NCBI GenBank assembly: GCA_030609245.1
Contig: JAUWCP010000010.1
Location: forward strand, 1-21,895
Direction of reading: 5' to 3'
From: Hyphomicrobium sp.
GTDB taxonomy: Bacteria > Pseudomonadota > Alphaproteobacteria > Rhizobiales > Hyphomicrobiaceae
DNA length: 21,895 nucleotides
Part shown: positions 1-8,136 of the stretch, in pieces
Layout of the letters: every line of letters starts with the position of its first letter
Numbering within the stretch: the first letter of the stretch is position 1
The notes under the pieces: model-generated
The model's database searches: none
What the model saw: only the letters and a program-made list of their open reading frames with translations
What the model was told of the DNA's origin: nothing
Made by a program: the position numbers and the translations under genes

Positions 1-497
1 GCGGCGAGCACGGCGTCGAAAAGCCCGAGATCGCCGATCCGTAGCTGCCAAGTACGAAGTCCGGCTTGTTGCAGAGCCGTCAACACGAGCGCGAACGTCT
101 GCGCCTCGGCCTCCTCGCGCTTCAGGTCGCCGAAGGACTCAATACCGGCCTGGCGGAACTCACGCGGGTGAGCGGCATCAGCACCCTCTGGCTGAAAGCG
201 AAACGCTGTACCATTGTAGCAATAGCGTGCACGGGCTTCGGCGTTCGAGTGGCGTTCCAGATAAAGCCGGCACGTCGGCACCGTGAGATCAGGGCGCAGA
301 CACAGCTCCTCGCCATCAAGGTCGGTGAAGACGTAGGTGCGCCCCCGCAGGCTCTCGCCGACGACATCGAGAAAAACCGCCGCAGGTTGGATCGCAGGAG
401 GCGCGACGGCCTCGTGCCCCGCCGCGATGAACACGGAGAGCAATATTCGGGCCTGGGCCTCAAGGGCCTCAAAATCGCGTGGCGTCTTTGCGCCCAT
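1..497 (-). CDS. hisZ: ATP phosphoribosyltransferase regulatory subunit HisZ, N-terminal part
   Basis: Incomplete gene: it reads leftward from ATG at 497 and is open to the window edge, giving about 165 of an expected 370-390 residues. HisZ resembles the catalytic domain of class II histidyl-tRNA synthetase and activates the short form of HisG in the first step of histidine synthesis. The translation shows class II landmarks: a motif-2-like stretch LCLRPDLTVPTCR, then RARYCYNGTAFRF, then FRQAGIESFGD, where HisS also has its core. HisZ is preferred over HisS because the motif-1 surroundings are simplified and the catalytic histidine-binding loops look divergent, but the C-terminal half is not visible. 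The other his genes (hisG, perhaps hisS) should lie further left. The start has no strong Shine-Dalgarno. An 11-bp tandem duplication lies immediately upstream. A GTG at 506 is an alternative start. Confidence 0.85.
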   Translation of the reverse strand, partial: MGAKTPRDFEALEAQARILLSVFIAAGHEAVAPPAIQPAAVFLDVVGESLRGRTYVFTDLDGEELCLRPDLTVPTCRLYLERHSNAEARARYCYNGTAFRFQPEGADAAHPREFRQAGIESFGDLKREEAEAQTFALVLTALQQAGLRTWQLRIGDLGLFDAVLA

Positions 498-499
498 GG

Positions 500-521
500 T
501 TCCCACTCAGTTCCCACTCAG
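500..521. repeat. 11-bp tandem duplication upstream of hisZ
   Basis: The unit TTCCCACTCAG occurs twice back to back (500-510 and 511-521), starting 3 bp upstream of the hisZ ATG. It covers the place where the hisZ Shine-Dalgarno should be. It may be a simple slippage duplication or part of a leader; nothing in the sequence distinguishes these. Confidence 0.85.
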
Positions 522-702
522 CGTTCGCCCATCGACCGCCTGCGATGGGTTCTTTACACAACTTGCCGGCCGGCGGCGGCCTAAAGCTCGACCTTTTGAA
601 GCAGGCCAAGCGGCTGGGCAAGACCGATTGCGCTGCAAAAATGTGAAGAAACCGGGCAAACGAGCATGGTCTGCTGCTGACATCCTCACCATTGTCATCA
701 AA

Positions 703-730
703 TTGACCATTGCGCCGGCCATGCGATAGT
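703..730 (+). promoter_or_regulatory. weak sigma-70-like promoter candidate
   Basis: TTGACC (703-708) and GATAGT (725-730) are separated by 16 bp and lie about 95 bp upstream of the YiiX-like gene at 825. The -35 matches consensus in 5 of 6 positions, the -10 in only 4 of 6. Such matches arise often by chance, so this is only a candidate. Confidence 0.25.
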
Positions 731-824
731 TGAAATTAACCAAATGAAGTGGCCCCATTGCCTGCCCTGGCCAGGCGTCGCGATGTGCAACTTTTCATAG
801 TGCCAACGATTCAGGGGGCCAAAG

Positions 825-1763
825 ATGAACCGCTACCTCACCGCAGCAAGCTTGAGCACTTTGGCAATCGCCGCAATCGTGGGCACAACATTCGCCGGTG
901 TGACCACCCCGCCCGCACCCATCGCCGCCCAGAACCCCGCCGCCAGCCCCGCTGAGGAGAGCTGGCCGATGCCGATAGAGACGTTCCTCGACGGCAACTA
1001 CCTGAAGCGATCCGACATCGTGCTAACGCGGCGCGACTGGGATCTTATCTCTTGGGTCATCCGCTGGGCCACAGACTCGCCCTTTTCGCACGCGGCTCTT
1101 GTCTTCACCGGCCCCCAGTTTGAGTCCGGATACACCAACACCTTCGTCATTGAGGCGTCCACCGGCGGCGTCGATCTGACCAACCTGCGCGATTACATCG
1201 CCGACAAGAGCTCCTTCCTGGCCATTAAGCGCTTCAAGAAGGAATGGTTCGATGAAACCAAGCAGAGCCGGGTGCGCGGCCTGCTGCTCGATAAGATCAA
1301 AGCCGACTATAATTTTTGGGCGCTCGGACATATCGTGCGCAATATCTGGTTCGGCGTCGAGCGCAGTATGCGGGGCGATGAGGAAACAATCCAAACTTTC
1401 CGCGAAAGGAATTGGACACCGCCAAACGAATACATCTGCTCAGGGCTCGTCCAGATCGGCTTTGTCGAGGCAGTCTTGGAGTACATAAAGTCGGACCAAC
1501 TGCCCCCGTCCGCTTTGAGGGAGGTTGTGTTTCAACGAGTGGCGGCGTCCCGGCTGCCCGAAAAGGACGACTGGCAATACCTCGACCCTGAAGCCTCAAA
1601 GACAACCGCGAATCTTTTCCGCAATCAGAACTTTGACGCGCTGGAGTCGGTCACGCCCGAAGACCTCGCCATAAGCGACAAGCTTGAGTGGCTGTATATG
1701 ATCAAGAACGGGCTCGTTTATAAAGCCGACAGCTACGACGACGTGCGCAAGGTGATCGAGTGA
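825..1763 (+). CDS. exported permuted papain-fold (YiiX/YebB-like) protein
   Basis: A 312-residue protein starting at ATG 825 after a G-rich ribosome site (CAGGGGGCC). Residues 1-25 form a signal peptide or membrane anchor, followed by a Pro/Ala-rich stretch to about residue 45. The catalytic region resembles circularly permuted NlpC/P60 (YiiX, LRAT-like) amidohydrolases: a DIVLTRR strand near 64-70, SHAALVF with the likely catalytic His89, FVIEAS with an acidic residue near 110, and YICSGLVQ with the likely nucleophile Cys205. In this permuted fold the His comes before the Cys, as seen here. Known relatives cut or transfer on amide, ester or thioester bonds of lipids or peptides. The substrate cannot be named. 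It is monocistronic and faces a leftward gene across a 101-bp gap with no clear terminator. Confidence 0.72.
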   Translation: MNRYLTAASLSTLAIAAIVGTTFAGVTTPPAPIAAQNPAASPAEESWPMPIETFLDGNYLKRSDIVLTRRDWDLISWVIRWATDSPFSHAALVFTGPQFESGYTNTFVIEASTGGVDLTNLRDYIADKSSFLAIKRFKKEWFDETKQSRVRGLLLDKIKADYNFWALGHIVRNIWFGVERSMRGDEETIQTFRERNWTPPNEYICSGLVQIGFVEAVLEYIKSDQLPPSALREVVFQRVAASRLPEKDDWQYLDPEASKTTANLFRNQNFDALESVTPEDLAISDKLEWLYMIKNGLVYKADSYDDVRKVIE

Positions 1764-1864
1764 CAAGGCACGCAAAGCGTTCCCGCAAGCGACACCTCTA
1801 GGCCGTTATCTCGAGCGGCGCGTCGCCCTTTCATTTGGGCATGCTTGGAACTCAGCGCCACTCA

Positions 1865-2299
1865 CTACTTTTTGCGCAGGCCCTGCATGCGCTGTACGAC
1901 TTGCCCCGCCTTCTTGTCACAACCCGCAAGACAGATCACGTCGTCGCTCTCAGCCGCCGTTCCACCGAAGAATGCTGCCGGAACGAATTGAGCTGTGCGC
2001 TTGCGCACGGGTTTGGGCAGGACCTGCACCAGGTTGGCTTGTCCCCTGCAACCGGCAACGCATACGACGACGAATTGGTTCCGATGCTTCACCAGGATTG
2101 GCTGAACGCGGGCATTTGAAGCCGGCATGCCGGTTTGGCCGACACTGACGACGTCCGTACTCTCGTCGGCCACCTCATCGAACGCCTCTTTCGCCGTCGC
2201 GGGTGTCAGCGATGGCATCATCTCGTAAACACCGAGCGCGAAGAAGACTGACAGGAGAGCAAAAACGTAAAAGCGGGCAGAAAAGATAGGCTGGGGCAT
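1865..2299 (-). CDS. small membrane-anchored protein with paired CxxxC motifs
   Basis: A 144-residue protein not assigned to a family. ATG 2299 follows a strong Shine-Dalgarno (GTGGAGG). Residues about 5-24 form one hydrophobic segment (FYVFALLSVFFALGVYEMM), either a signal anchor or an uncleaved signal, so the rest is probably periplasmic. The mature part contains two similar Cys pairs, VVCVAGCRG and VICLAGCDK, each preceded by a beta-strand-like hydrophobic run. Four Cys in two CxxxC motifs suggest disulfides or metal binding. The C-terminus is basic. It lies 177 bp beyond the start of the gap after the DUF900 hydrolase stop, in the same orientation, so it is probably transcribed separately as the gene promoter-distal to that hydrolase. 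Confidence 0.65.
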   Translation of the reverse strand: MPQPIFSARFYVFALLSVFFALGVYEMMPSLTPATAKEAFDEVADESTDVVSVGQTGMPASNARVQPILVKHRNQFVVVCVAGCRGQANLVQVLPKPVRKRTAQFVPAAFFGGTAAESDDVICLAGCDKKAGQVVQRMQGLRKK

Positions 2300-2498
2300 C
2301 TAACGCCTCCACTTTAGGATCGCACCCAGCGCAATCCAAAAACACGGCGCGCGCAGCCGATAGCGAACAGAACGCAACTATCGCACTGCGGCCCGCCGCC
2401 GATTGCGGGTACACATCGTTTGAACGACTACGGATGAGTTTCGCAAAACTGGGTAAACGAAACCCTTACTTGATCTCGCGGTGCGAAAGCGGCCCGCC

Positions 2499-4322
2499 TC
2501 AAGGCCCGCGCGTATAGCGCCAATAGTCGCCCTTTTCGGTCGTAATCCGCTTGAGTTTGTCGAGGCGCTGGTCGGGAGGACGCAGGCCTTTTTCGATCAA
2601 TGCGCCGATGTCGTCGAGGAGCTCGTTGTTTTCGGCATAACCAGAGTGATTGAGCGCGAACGTATCGGTGCTTGCTGCCGTTACGTCGATGGTGTCGATA
2701 CCCGGTACGATCAGCGGGCCGGAGGCCGGCACGTCACCAGCGCGAGAGTTCTGCCAGAAGTTGCGCGAGACGATGAGCGCGCGATCGTTGGAGGCGGCAT
2801 AGAGCGTTACGCCCTTCGCCAACCCCTCAATACGGTGGGCGAGGTTGGTGAAGGTGTCCGCATCGACATCGGGCGCTGCGAGAATGAGCTGGCTGATCAC
2901 GAGCTCGTCGGGCGCGGTTGATTTCAAGTCTTTCAGCACCTCAAGTAGGGGCTGGGTGCCCATACTGTGGGCAATAACGCTGATCGTCTTTGCGCCGCTC
3001 TGCTTCACGATGAGGTCGAGGAACTCGCGCAGATATGGCTGCGCCTGCCCGGCGCTTTCTCGGTCATAGGTATAGCTCGCCACCGCGCCGCCCGACGGCC
3101 AGCTATAGATGAACGCGGCGCCGTCGAATTCGAGGTCGTAAGAGATTTGAGCGGTGCGATAGAGCGCGTGGTCGAATGACGTGTTGTATCCATGCACGAA
3201 GAGGATCGCGTGATCCTTGAAGCGCGCTGACTTTGCTAACCGCTCACGTGCGAGGCGCAAAAATTCTTCCTTCGTCAGCGCCTTGATGTCCTTGATGGTA
3301 AAGTGCTCCTTGGGGTCTTCATCCTCTTCGTAGATCGTCACGTCGAAGTAAGGAATGCGGATAACCCAGGGGCGCTCGATCATGGGCACCTCGTGGTTTT
3401 TGGGAACGGTGACGAGTGCGCGGCCAAGATCCAGCCGGCGCCCCCGCTCGGAGTTGTAAACGAGCCGCATGGGGTCGGGCTCGACCTCACGATCGGTGCC
3501 GTAAAACACCGGAACAACATCAAAATCCTTGTTTGTGTCGACGACCGCAGCGCTCGGCCCCGGCTCTGCCGACATCGGAGCGGCCGGGGCAGCACCAGCG
3601 GCGTCTTCTGCCGATAAAGCTTCTGGGGCCAGCGCGCGCATCTCGAACTCGACCGTTGGCTCAGCCTCACGCGGCTGCGCCATGATGGTTGGCTCTGGCG
3701 CACGCCGCGCCGCGGGCGCAGCCGCTTCGGGTGCCTCCAGTGCTGGCTCTACAGCAGGAGGCATAGGCGGCGCGCCTGCCATCGGCGGAGAGACGTCCGG
3801 CAGGGTTGATTCCAAGGACGGAGGAGGAGAAGACGGCGCCATACTCACGGGTGGTGGCGCGCCCGCCCCTGGCCCGCCAAGATTGGGAATACGCGCAGCC
3901 GGCGCCATGCCCGCGCCGCCGCCGCCGCCGTTACGAGCCGCTTCCGTACCGCCGTTGGCAGCAGCCGGTGGCGCAGCAGGCGCCTCCATCCTATAACGCC
4001 GGCTAGCGGTCTCACGCGCGGCCCTTTTTTCCTTGGTGCGCGCCCGCCTTGCGGACCTTTCTGCTGCCCGCTCCTTTCTCTCGGCGTCGGCAGGTGTCTC
4101 TGTCACGAGCCGGGAGTCGACGTTTTGGCCCCCCCCGCGCAGATCGGAGCCAACCAGCATCGTCCCGGCAACAGGGACTGCGATGAGGATGAGAAGCCCT
4201 AGGCGAACAACCGATTTCACGACCATGGAGCTCGCGCGTGTTGCCCGCCACGCGAAGACGTAGATGAGGATCGCGGCAATGACGGCCAGCGCTGCAATAA
4301 AAACGCTTGGGATCTCAGGCAT
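2499..4322 (-). CDS. membrane-anchored DUF900-type alpha/beta hydrolase
   Basis: A 607-residue protein. I chose ATG 4322 because AAGAGGGA lies at normal spacing upstream; an in-frame start 30 bp earlier lacks this. Two N-terminal membrane segments (about 6-25 and 38-56) are followed by an Arg/Lys-rich stretch (80-115) and a long Pro/Ala/Gly-rich linker (about 115-260). The C-terminal half is a DUF900 (esterase/lipase superfamily) hydrolase: VPVFYGTDR near 270-278, ILFVHGYN near 373-380, the nucleophile elbow AHSMG with Ser453, LAAPDVD with Asp485, and LNHSGY with His559, a complete catalytic triad. The enzyme domain is probably held off the membrane by the disordered linker, most likely on the periplasmic side, though topology is uncertain. 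Substrate unknown. Divergent from meaB across 204 bp. Confidence 0.82.
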   Translation of the reverse strand: MPEIPSVFIAALAVIAAILIYVFAWRATRASSMVVKSVVRLGLLILIAVPVAGTMLVGSDLRGGGQNVDSRLVTETPADAERKERAAERSARRARTKEKRAARETASRRYRMEAPAAPPAAANGGTEAARNGGGGGAGMAPAARIPNLGGPGAGAPPPVSMAPSSPPPSLESTLPDVSPPMAGAPPMPPAVEPALEAPEAAAPAARRAPEPTIMAQPREAEPTVEFEMRALAPEALSAEDAAGAAPAAPMSAEPGPSAAVVDTNKDFDVVPVFYGTDREVEPDPMRLVYNSERGRRLDLGRALVTVPKNHEVPMIERPWVIRIPYFDVTIYEEDEDPKEHFTIKDIKALTKEEFLRLARERLAKSARFKDHAILFVHGYNTSFDHALYRTAQISYDLEFDGAAFIYSWPSGGAVASYTYDRESAGQAQPYLREFLDLIVKQSGAKTISVIAHSMGTQPLLEVLKDLKSTAPDELVISQLILAAPDVDADTFTNLAHRIEGLAKGVTLYAASNDRALIVSRNFWQNSRAGDVPASGPLIVPGIDTIDVTAASTDTFALNHSGYAENNELLDDIGALIEKGLRPPDQRLDKLKRITTEKGDYWRYTRGP

Positions 4323-4526
4323 CGGCGTATCCCTCTTCCAATCAGCTCGCACTTGTTCCTAGAGCACTTTAGAAATGGCCACGGTCACCGGCAAGATGGA
4401 ACGTGCACGCTGCACATTTCGCCGAACCGATTGCCAGAGGGGTTTGTCACAGGCATGACGAGCATTCGAATAGCGATTCCATTCTATTGTCTCGGATCTT
4501 AGGCAAGAGCGTTGAAAGGAGCATCG

Positions 4527-5531
4527 ATGCAGAAAGCCGCCGCAGCTGGCCCAACGCTGGACGAATACGTGGCAGGTATCGGCGCAGGCGACCGGGCCAT
4601 GCTCGCACGCGCCATCACGCTTGTGGAAAGCACCAAGCCTGAGCACGGAATGCTGGCGCAGCAACTGTTGCAGGCCCTGCTGCCAACGTCGGGCGGCGCG
4701 CTGCGCCTTGGCATCACAGGCGTACCCGGCGTCGGCAAATCGACGACAATCGATCAGTTGGGGATAAACTTGGTCGAGGCAGGCCACAAGCTTGCCGTGC
4801 TGGCGATCGATCCCACCTCGAAGCGCACCGGCGGCTCTATCCTCGGCGACAAAACGCGCATGAGCCGCCTTGCTCAGTCGCGCAATGCGTTCATTCGTCC
4901 TTCGCCGACATCGGGCACACTGGGAGGAGTGACGCGCAAAACGCGCGAAACCATGGCGCTGGTGGAGGCCGCCGGATTCGACGTCATCATCGTGGAGACG
5001 GTCGGCGTGGGGCAGTCGGAGGTGACGGTCGCCGACATGGTCGATTTCTTTCTGGTGTTGCTCTTGGCGGGCGGCGGCGACGATTTGCAGGGCATCAAGA
5101 AGGGCATCATTGAAATCGCCGACATGATCGCCATCAACAAAGCCGATGGCGACAACGTCACGCGCGCGGAATGCGCCGCGACCGAGTATCGCGCAGCGTT
5201 GCATATCCTCACGCCACAGTCAGCGACATGGGCGCCGCCGGTGCTCACGATTTCTGGTCTGTCGGACAAAGGTCTCGATACGTTGTGGGCAAAGATTTTG
5301 GAGCATCGCGAGAAGATGACGGCATCGGGCGAGTTTGCGACGCGCCGCCAGCGCCAAGCGGTCGAATGGATGCACGAAATGCTCAACGACCGCGTGATGT
5401 CTGCTCTGCACTCCAACCCCAAGATTGCCGAACGTATACCGGCAATTGACGCCGAAGTACGCTCAGGACGGCTGTTACCAACGCTCGCTGTGGACGAGGT
5501 TCTTGCGCTCATCGATATGGACGGCCTTTGA
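4527..5531 (+). CDS. meaB: methylmalonyl-CoA mutase-associated GTPase MeaB
   Basis: A 334-residue SIMIBI-class G protein that protects and reloads coenzyme-B12-dependent methylmalonyl-CoA mutase (ArgK/MeaB family). ATG 4527 is preceded by AAAGGAG at good spacing; a TTG 15 bp upstream overlaps that site and is unlikely. The sequence carries GVPGVGKST (Walker A, 65-73), AIDPTSKRTGGSILGDKTRM (switch I region, about 93-112), ETVGVGQSE (157-165), AGGGDDLQGIKKG (181-193) and NKAD for guanine specificity (204-207). The C-terminal dimerisation arm is present, so length and motifs are normal. No mutase gene is visible nearby, so its partner is encoded elsewhere. A mutase in the propionyl-CoA or ethylmalonyl-CoA route is expected. 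It overlaps or abuts the next gene and is probably co-transcribed with it. Confidence 0.95.
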   Translation: MQKAAAAGPTLDEYVAGIGAGDRAMLARAITLVESTKPEHGMLAQQLLQALLPTSGGALRLGITGVPGVGKSTTIDQLGINLVEAGHKLAVLAIDPTSKRTGGSILGDKTRMSRLAQSRNAFIRPSPTSGTLGGVTRKTRETMALVEAAGFDVIIVETVGVGQSEVTVADMVDFFLVLLLAGGGDDLQGIKKGIIEIADMIAINKADGDNVTRAECAATEYRAALHILTPQSATWAPPVLTISGLSDKGLDTLWAKILEHREKMTASGEFATRRQRQAVEWMHEMLNDRVMSALHSNPKIAERIPAIDAEVRSGRLLPTLAVDEVLALIDMDGL

Positions 5532-5560
5532 GCTCCTCATCGCTTGGCCTATCTTTCACC

Positions 5561-6232
5561 ATGCCCGCGCGCCCGACCATCGTGCTGACCGGCTTCGGAC
5601 CCTTTCCCGGAATGGCCCAAAATGCCACCGCGGTTCTGGTGCCGCGATTGGCCGCCGCGGCACAGACGCGTTTTGTCGAGTATGACATCCTCGGCGAGGT
5701 TCTTGCGACCGAGTGGCGAGCAGCGCCCGAGACGTTGACGAAGCTGCTCGCCGGCCGCCAAGCTGTGCTTGCGCTGCATTTTGGCGTTTCCGACACCACC
5801 GACGGCTTCCAGGTTGAGTTGATTGGGCGCAACATGCGCGGCAGCCAAAAAGACGCCGCAGGTGAAGCGCCCGCAACTAAGTGCATTGTTGAAGACGGCC
5901 CCGCGCTTTTGGCCTCGACGCTGCCCGCCGAATACATCCTGGCCCGGCTCTCTAAACTCAAGCTCCCCTGCCGTGCCTCGATCAATGCCGGGGACTATCT
6001 GTGCAACGCGCTGCTCTATCACTCGCTCAACGTCGCGCGCGACATGTCGCAACCGTTCGTGGCGGGCTTCGTCCACGTGCCGGCAAGCCTAGTAGGCCAC
6101 GGGAAAGACTATCAGGACTCTCACCCTGATTGTCCGCTCGATTGGGAGAGCGCCACGAAAGGAGGTTTGGAAATCATCGCCGCGAGTATCGAGATGGCCC
6201 CGGCTGCACACGAACCGGCAAGGAGCGATTAA
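5561..6232 (+). CDS. pyroglutamyl-peptidase I-like protein (peptidase C15 family)
   Basis: A 223-residue cytosolic cysteine peptidase homologue that would remove N-terminal pyroglutamate from peptides. The start at ATG 5561 puts VLTGFGPFPG at residues 8-17, as in known C15 enzymes. An in-frame TTG at 5528 overlaps the meaB stop and would add 11 residues; neither start has a clear Shine-Dalgarno. The presumed triad is visible: Cys148 in INAGDYLCNAL, His172 in GFVHVPA, and Glu86 in FQVELIGRN at the place of the family's ERVAIN motif. The usual GR and the Arg after Glu in that loop are missing, so specificity may differ from classical Pcp. It follows meaB by 29 bp in the same direction. The first twin-hairpin repeat begins 23 bp after its stop. 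Confidence 0.8.
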   Translation: MPARPTIVLTGFGPFPGMAQNATAVLVPRLAAAAQTRFVEYDILGEVLATEWRAAPETLTKLLAGRQAVLALHFGVSDTTDGFQVELIGRNMRGSQKDAAGEAPATKCIVEDGPALLASTLPAEYILARLSKLKLPCRASINAGDYLCNALLYHSLNVARDMSQPFVAGFVHVPASLVGHGKDYQDSHPDCPLDWESATKGGLEIIAASIEMAPAAHEPARSD

Positions 6233-6255
6233 TTGGAACGACGGGAAGATGGGAC

Positions 6256-6408
6256 TAGAGCCTGATCGTTTCACTTGGAAGCACTTGAGCTGTTCCAAGT
6301 GAAACGTGAATCAGTCTCTACGCTTATGATTTAGAGTAAGATTCACGTTCTCGCTGGAGACCTCCCGGACGAAGGCTGAGTGAACCCATCAAGAACGATC
6401 TTACTCTA
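6256..6408. repeat. twin-hairpin intergenic repeat, copy 1
   Basis: A 153-bp element bounded by TAGAG and CTCTA. The left hairpin (6256-6320) pairs TAGAGCCTGAT + CGTTTCACTTGGAA with its complement; one mismatch lies near the base and a 3-nt bulge (TGA) is on the 3' arm. After an 11-bp spacer (6321-6331) the right hairpin (6332-6408) pairs TAGAGTAAGAT with ATCTTACTCTA and CGTTCT with AGAACG, with a 3-nt bulge (TCA) on the 5' arm. It fills the gap between convergent genes; its right end contains the TAG stop of the asparaginase gene. Two further copies lie at 11636 and 14130. Confidence 0.92.
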
Positions 6409-7416
6409 GGATTTCAGTCCGCCCAAGGCGTCTTCCAATTGCGTAGATGAGCGTATCGTGCCGACCTCGACGCCACGCCATGTCTTGAGCGAACTGCGGT
6501 TCATGAGGCCGAGCGCTGCGGGGTAGACCTTCTCAACGAGCGCCATCGTTGCCCCGGCTGCTGCCCGTTTGGCCCCATCATCTATCTTGAGCGCAAAGCC
6601 TAGTCCCAACTCGGCAAACCCGCCGCAATAGACGCCCTCCGCGCCAGTCTTCATGAACACCTGGCCGGGAAGCTCGCGCATGACGACCGTGTCGGCACAC
6701 CCCCTTCCGGCAATCAATTCGGGATGCTCCCAGCAGGCTGCCAGAATGCGCTGCACGGCTACCCGCCGCTCCGGTGCAAGCCCTTCGCCGGTAACAAAGC
6801 GGGCAAACAGGCGTGCGAGTGCAGAAAGCGGCATCGCCCAATTGGGGACCGAGCAGCCATCAAAGCCCAGCACCTCCGGCCCAAGCGCGACGCCTGACAT
6901 ATCGACGAGCACGTCCAACACGCGCTGTTGCACGGGATGGTCAACCTCCCAATAGCCGTCCGTCGGCTCGCCGAGATGAACCGCTGTTGCCAGCATGCCG
7001 GCATGCTTGCCGGAGCAGTTGTTATGGAGCTGAGTTGGTTCGCGATGGCTTTCGTTGAGCGCCTTGGCGGCAGCTCCGCCGAGGGGCATGTGCGCCCCGC
7101 AACCGAGCGCCTGCTCCTTAAGCCCAATGCGCTCCAGCATAGCAGCCGCCAGCCGCGTGTGACTTTCCGTGCCCGTATGCGAGGCGCACGCAAGCGCAAT
7201 CTCCTGAGGCCCATAGCCGAACCGGTCGGCGGCGCCGGTCTCGATCAATGGCAACGCTTGTAGCGCCTTGATGGAGGAGCGCGGGTAGATGGGTTGCGCT
7301 ACATCGCCCAGCTGCAGCGCCATCGTGCCAGACGCGGAGGCAACAGCAATCGCGCCGCGGTGCCAGCTTTCGACAAGCAGCCCGCGCGTGACTTCAATTA
7401 GAACGGGATTGGCCAT
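6406..7416 (-). CDS. L-asparaginase, ReAV/Asparaginase_II type
   Basis: A 336-residue enzyme hydrolysing asparagine to aspartate and ammonia, of the class typified by the inducible Rhizobium etli enzyme ReAV, unrelated to E. coli AnsA/AnsB. ATG 7416 follows GAGGT closely; an upstream in-frame ATG at 7443 has no ribosome site. The key positions reported for ReAV are all present with numbering shifted by about one: the SxxK pair Ser47/Lys50 (YPRSSIK), Ser79 (CASHTG), Cys134 and Lys137 (HNNCSGKHAG), Cys188 (DGCSVP) and Lys256 (FMKTGAEG). The Cys/Lys set binds zinc in ReAV, and the two Ser-Lys pairs form the active site. It is probably cytosolic, as there is no signal peptide. The stop codon lies inside the terminal bases of repeat copy 1. 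Confidence 0.88.
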   Translation of the reverse strand: MANPVLIEVTRGLLVESWHRGAIAVASASGTMALQLGDVAQPIYPRSSIKALQALPLIETGAADRFGYGPQEIALACASHTGTESHTRLAAAMLERIGLKEQALGCGAHMPLGGAAAKALNESHREPTQLHNNCSGKHAGMLATAVHLGEPTDGYWEVDHPVQQRVLDVLVDMSGVALGPEVLGFDGCSVPNWAMPLSALARLFARFVTGEGLAPERRVAVQRILAACWEHPELIAGRGCADTVVMRELPGQVFMKTGAEGVYCGGFAELGLGFALKIDDGAKRAAAGATMALVEKVYPAALGLMNRSSLKTWRGVEVGTIRSSTQLEDALGGLKS

Positions 7417-7518
7417 GACCTCGTGCCACCAATGGCAAAGCATATTTGCATTGCAGCATCGGGCCTGATCAGCAAGCGATCAAGGGTAGTGTGGCGTTTC
7501 GGCCTCGCTGCGGTCATT

Positions 7519-7556
7519 TCTCTGGCAAGCCAAAGTCTCTCTGGCAAGCCAAAGTC
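7519..7556. repeat. 19-bp tandem duplication
   Basis: The unit TCTCTGGCAAGCCAAAGTC occurs twice (7519-7537 and 7538-7556) with no mismatch, in the gap upstream of the asparaginase gene and just beyond a terminator. A perfect copy suggests recent slippage. No gene is affected. Confidence 0.9.
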
Positions 7557-7568
7557 TGGGGCATGCGA

Positions 7569-7598
7569 AAGCCCCGCCGCGATACGCGAGCGGGGCTT
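7569..7598 (-). terminator. GC-rich hairpin terminator after the 7646-7924 gene
   Basis: AAGCCCCGC (7569-7577) pairs with GCGGGGCTT (7590-7598). The inner bases CGCG/CGCG extend the stem to 13 pairs with one bulged A and a 3-nt loop. Read leftward it ends in CTTTCG, a short T run, and lies 47 bp after the stop of the leftward gene, so it probably ends that transcript before the asparaginase gene. Confidence 0.7.
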
Positions 7599-7645
7599 AA
7601 ATTGAGTATCAGGGTCCGCCGTGCATCAAGCGCGGCGATGACGGC

Positions 7646-7924
7646 TTAGCCCTTGGCGCAACTTACCAGCGCCTTTTCGCGTTTCTGAGCGATCTTGCGC
7701 GATGCGTCGGGACCAGCGTTCGCACACAAATCCTGGTGCGTCGCCTTGTCGGTCGACCATTCCCTGCCCGTGAAGCCGCATTTGTTCTTCATATTACGTT
7801 GCTGCTGCGTAAGTGACGTCTTCACGTACCAATCGCAATTGGCTTGGGCTGCCGCGGGCTGCAGCGCGAGTGCGCCAGCACAAGCAAGCACCGGAAAAAC
7901 TGCACGCCGCCAAACAGTCGTCAT
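7646..7924 (-). CDS. small exported protein with four mature cysteines
   Basis: A 92-residue protein of unknown family. ATG 7924 is chosen because GAGGTGA lies at correct spacing; the GTG at 7933 falls within that ribosome site. Residues 1-28 are a typical signal peptide ending in AAAQA, with cleavage likely before NCDWYV. The mature part of about 64 residues has four Cys (in ANCDW, KNKCGF, DLCAN, VSCAK), consistent with two disulfides in the periplasm. It is rich in Lys and Gln and ends in a helical Arg/Lys segment. It appears monocistronic, followed by a good hairpin terminator. No function can be assigned. Confidence 0.7.
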   Translation of the reverse strand: MTTVWRRAVFPVLACAGALALQPAAAQANCDWYVKTSLTQQQRNMKNKCGFTGREWSTDKATHQDLCANAGPDASRKIAQKREKALVSCAKG

Positions 7925-8136
7925 TATCTTCACCTCGCGGTTCAGTTTTGGAGAACCTCAGGGCACCTTGCGCCCGACGATCCCCCATATTCGGTTGGGC
8001 TTGGGATGACCTTCCCAATACGACCAGCTTGGTCACAACCCTACGCGTTTCGGAATGAACCCAGTCTGAACACTGCTCACGGCCGGCATTCAGCCGACCA
8101 GGTCCGCAAGCTCCCCCTCACCCACGGTCTGCTCCC

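Larger units (their letters stand above)
498..824. other. intergenic region between divergent hisZ and YiiX-like gene
   Basis: This 327-bp gap separates divergent genes and must hold promoters for both. I find no convincing reading frame on either strand; the open frames here have no ribosome site and no recognisable protein. It carries an 11-bp tandem duplication next to the hisZ start and one weak sigma-70-like promoter candidate facing right. Confidence 0.6.

Noticed and set aside
3529..3996. Rightward Ala/Gly-rich frame opposite the hydrolase linker
   Set aside because: It is the antisense of the Pro/Ala-rich, high-GC linker, where stop codons are rare on both strands; no ribosome site or homology.
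4359..4376. CTAGAGCACTTTAG near the meaB/DUF900 gap, resembling the end of the twin-hairpin repeat
   Set aside because: Only the first seven bases match; no pairing arm, spacer or second hairpin follows, so it is not counted as a fourth copy.
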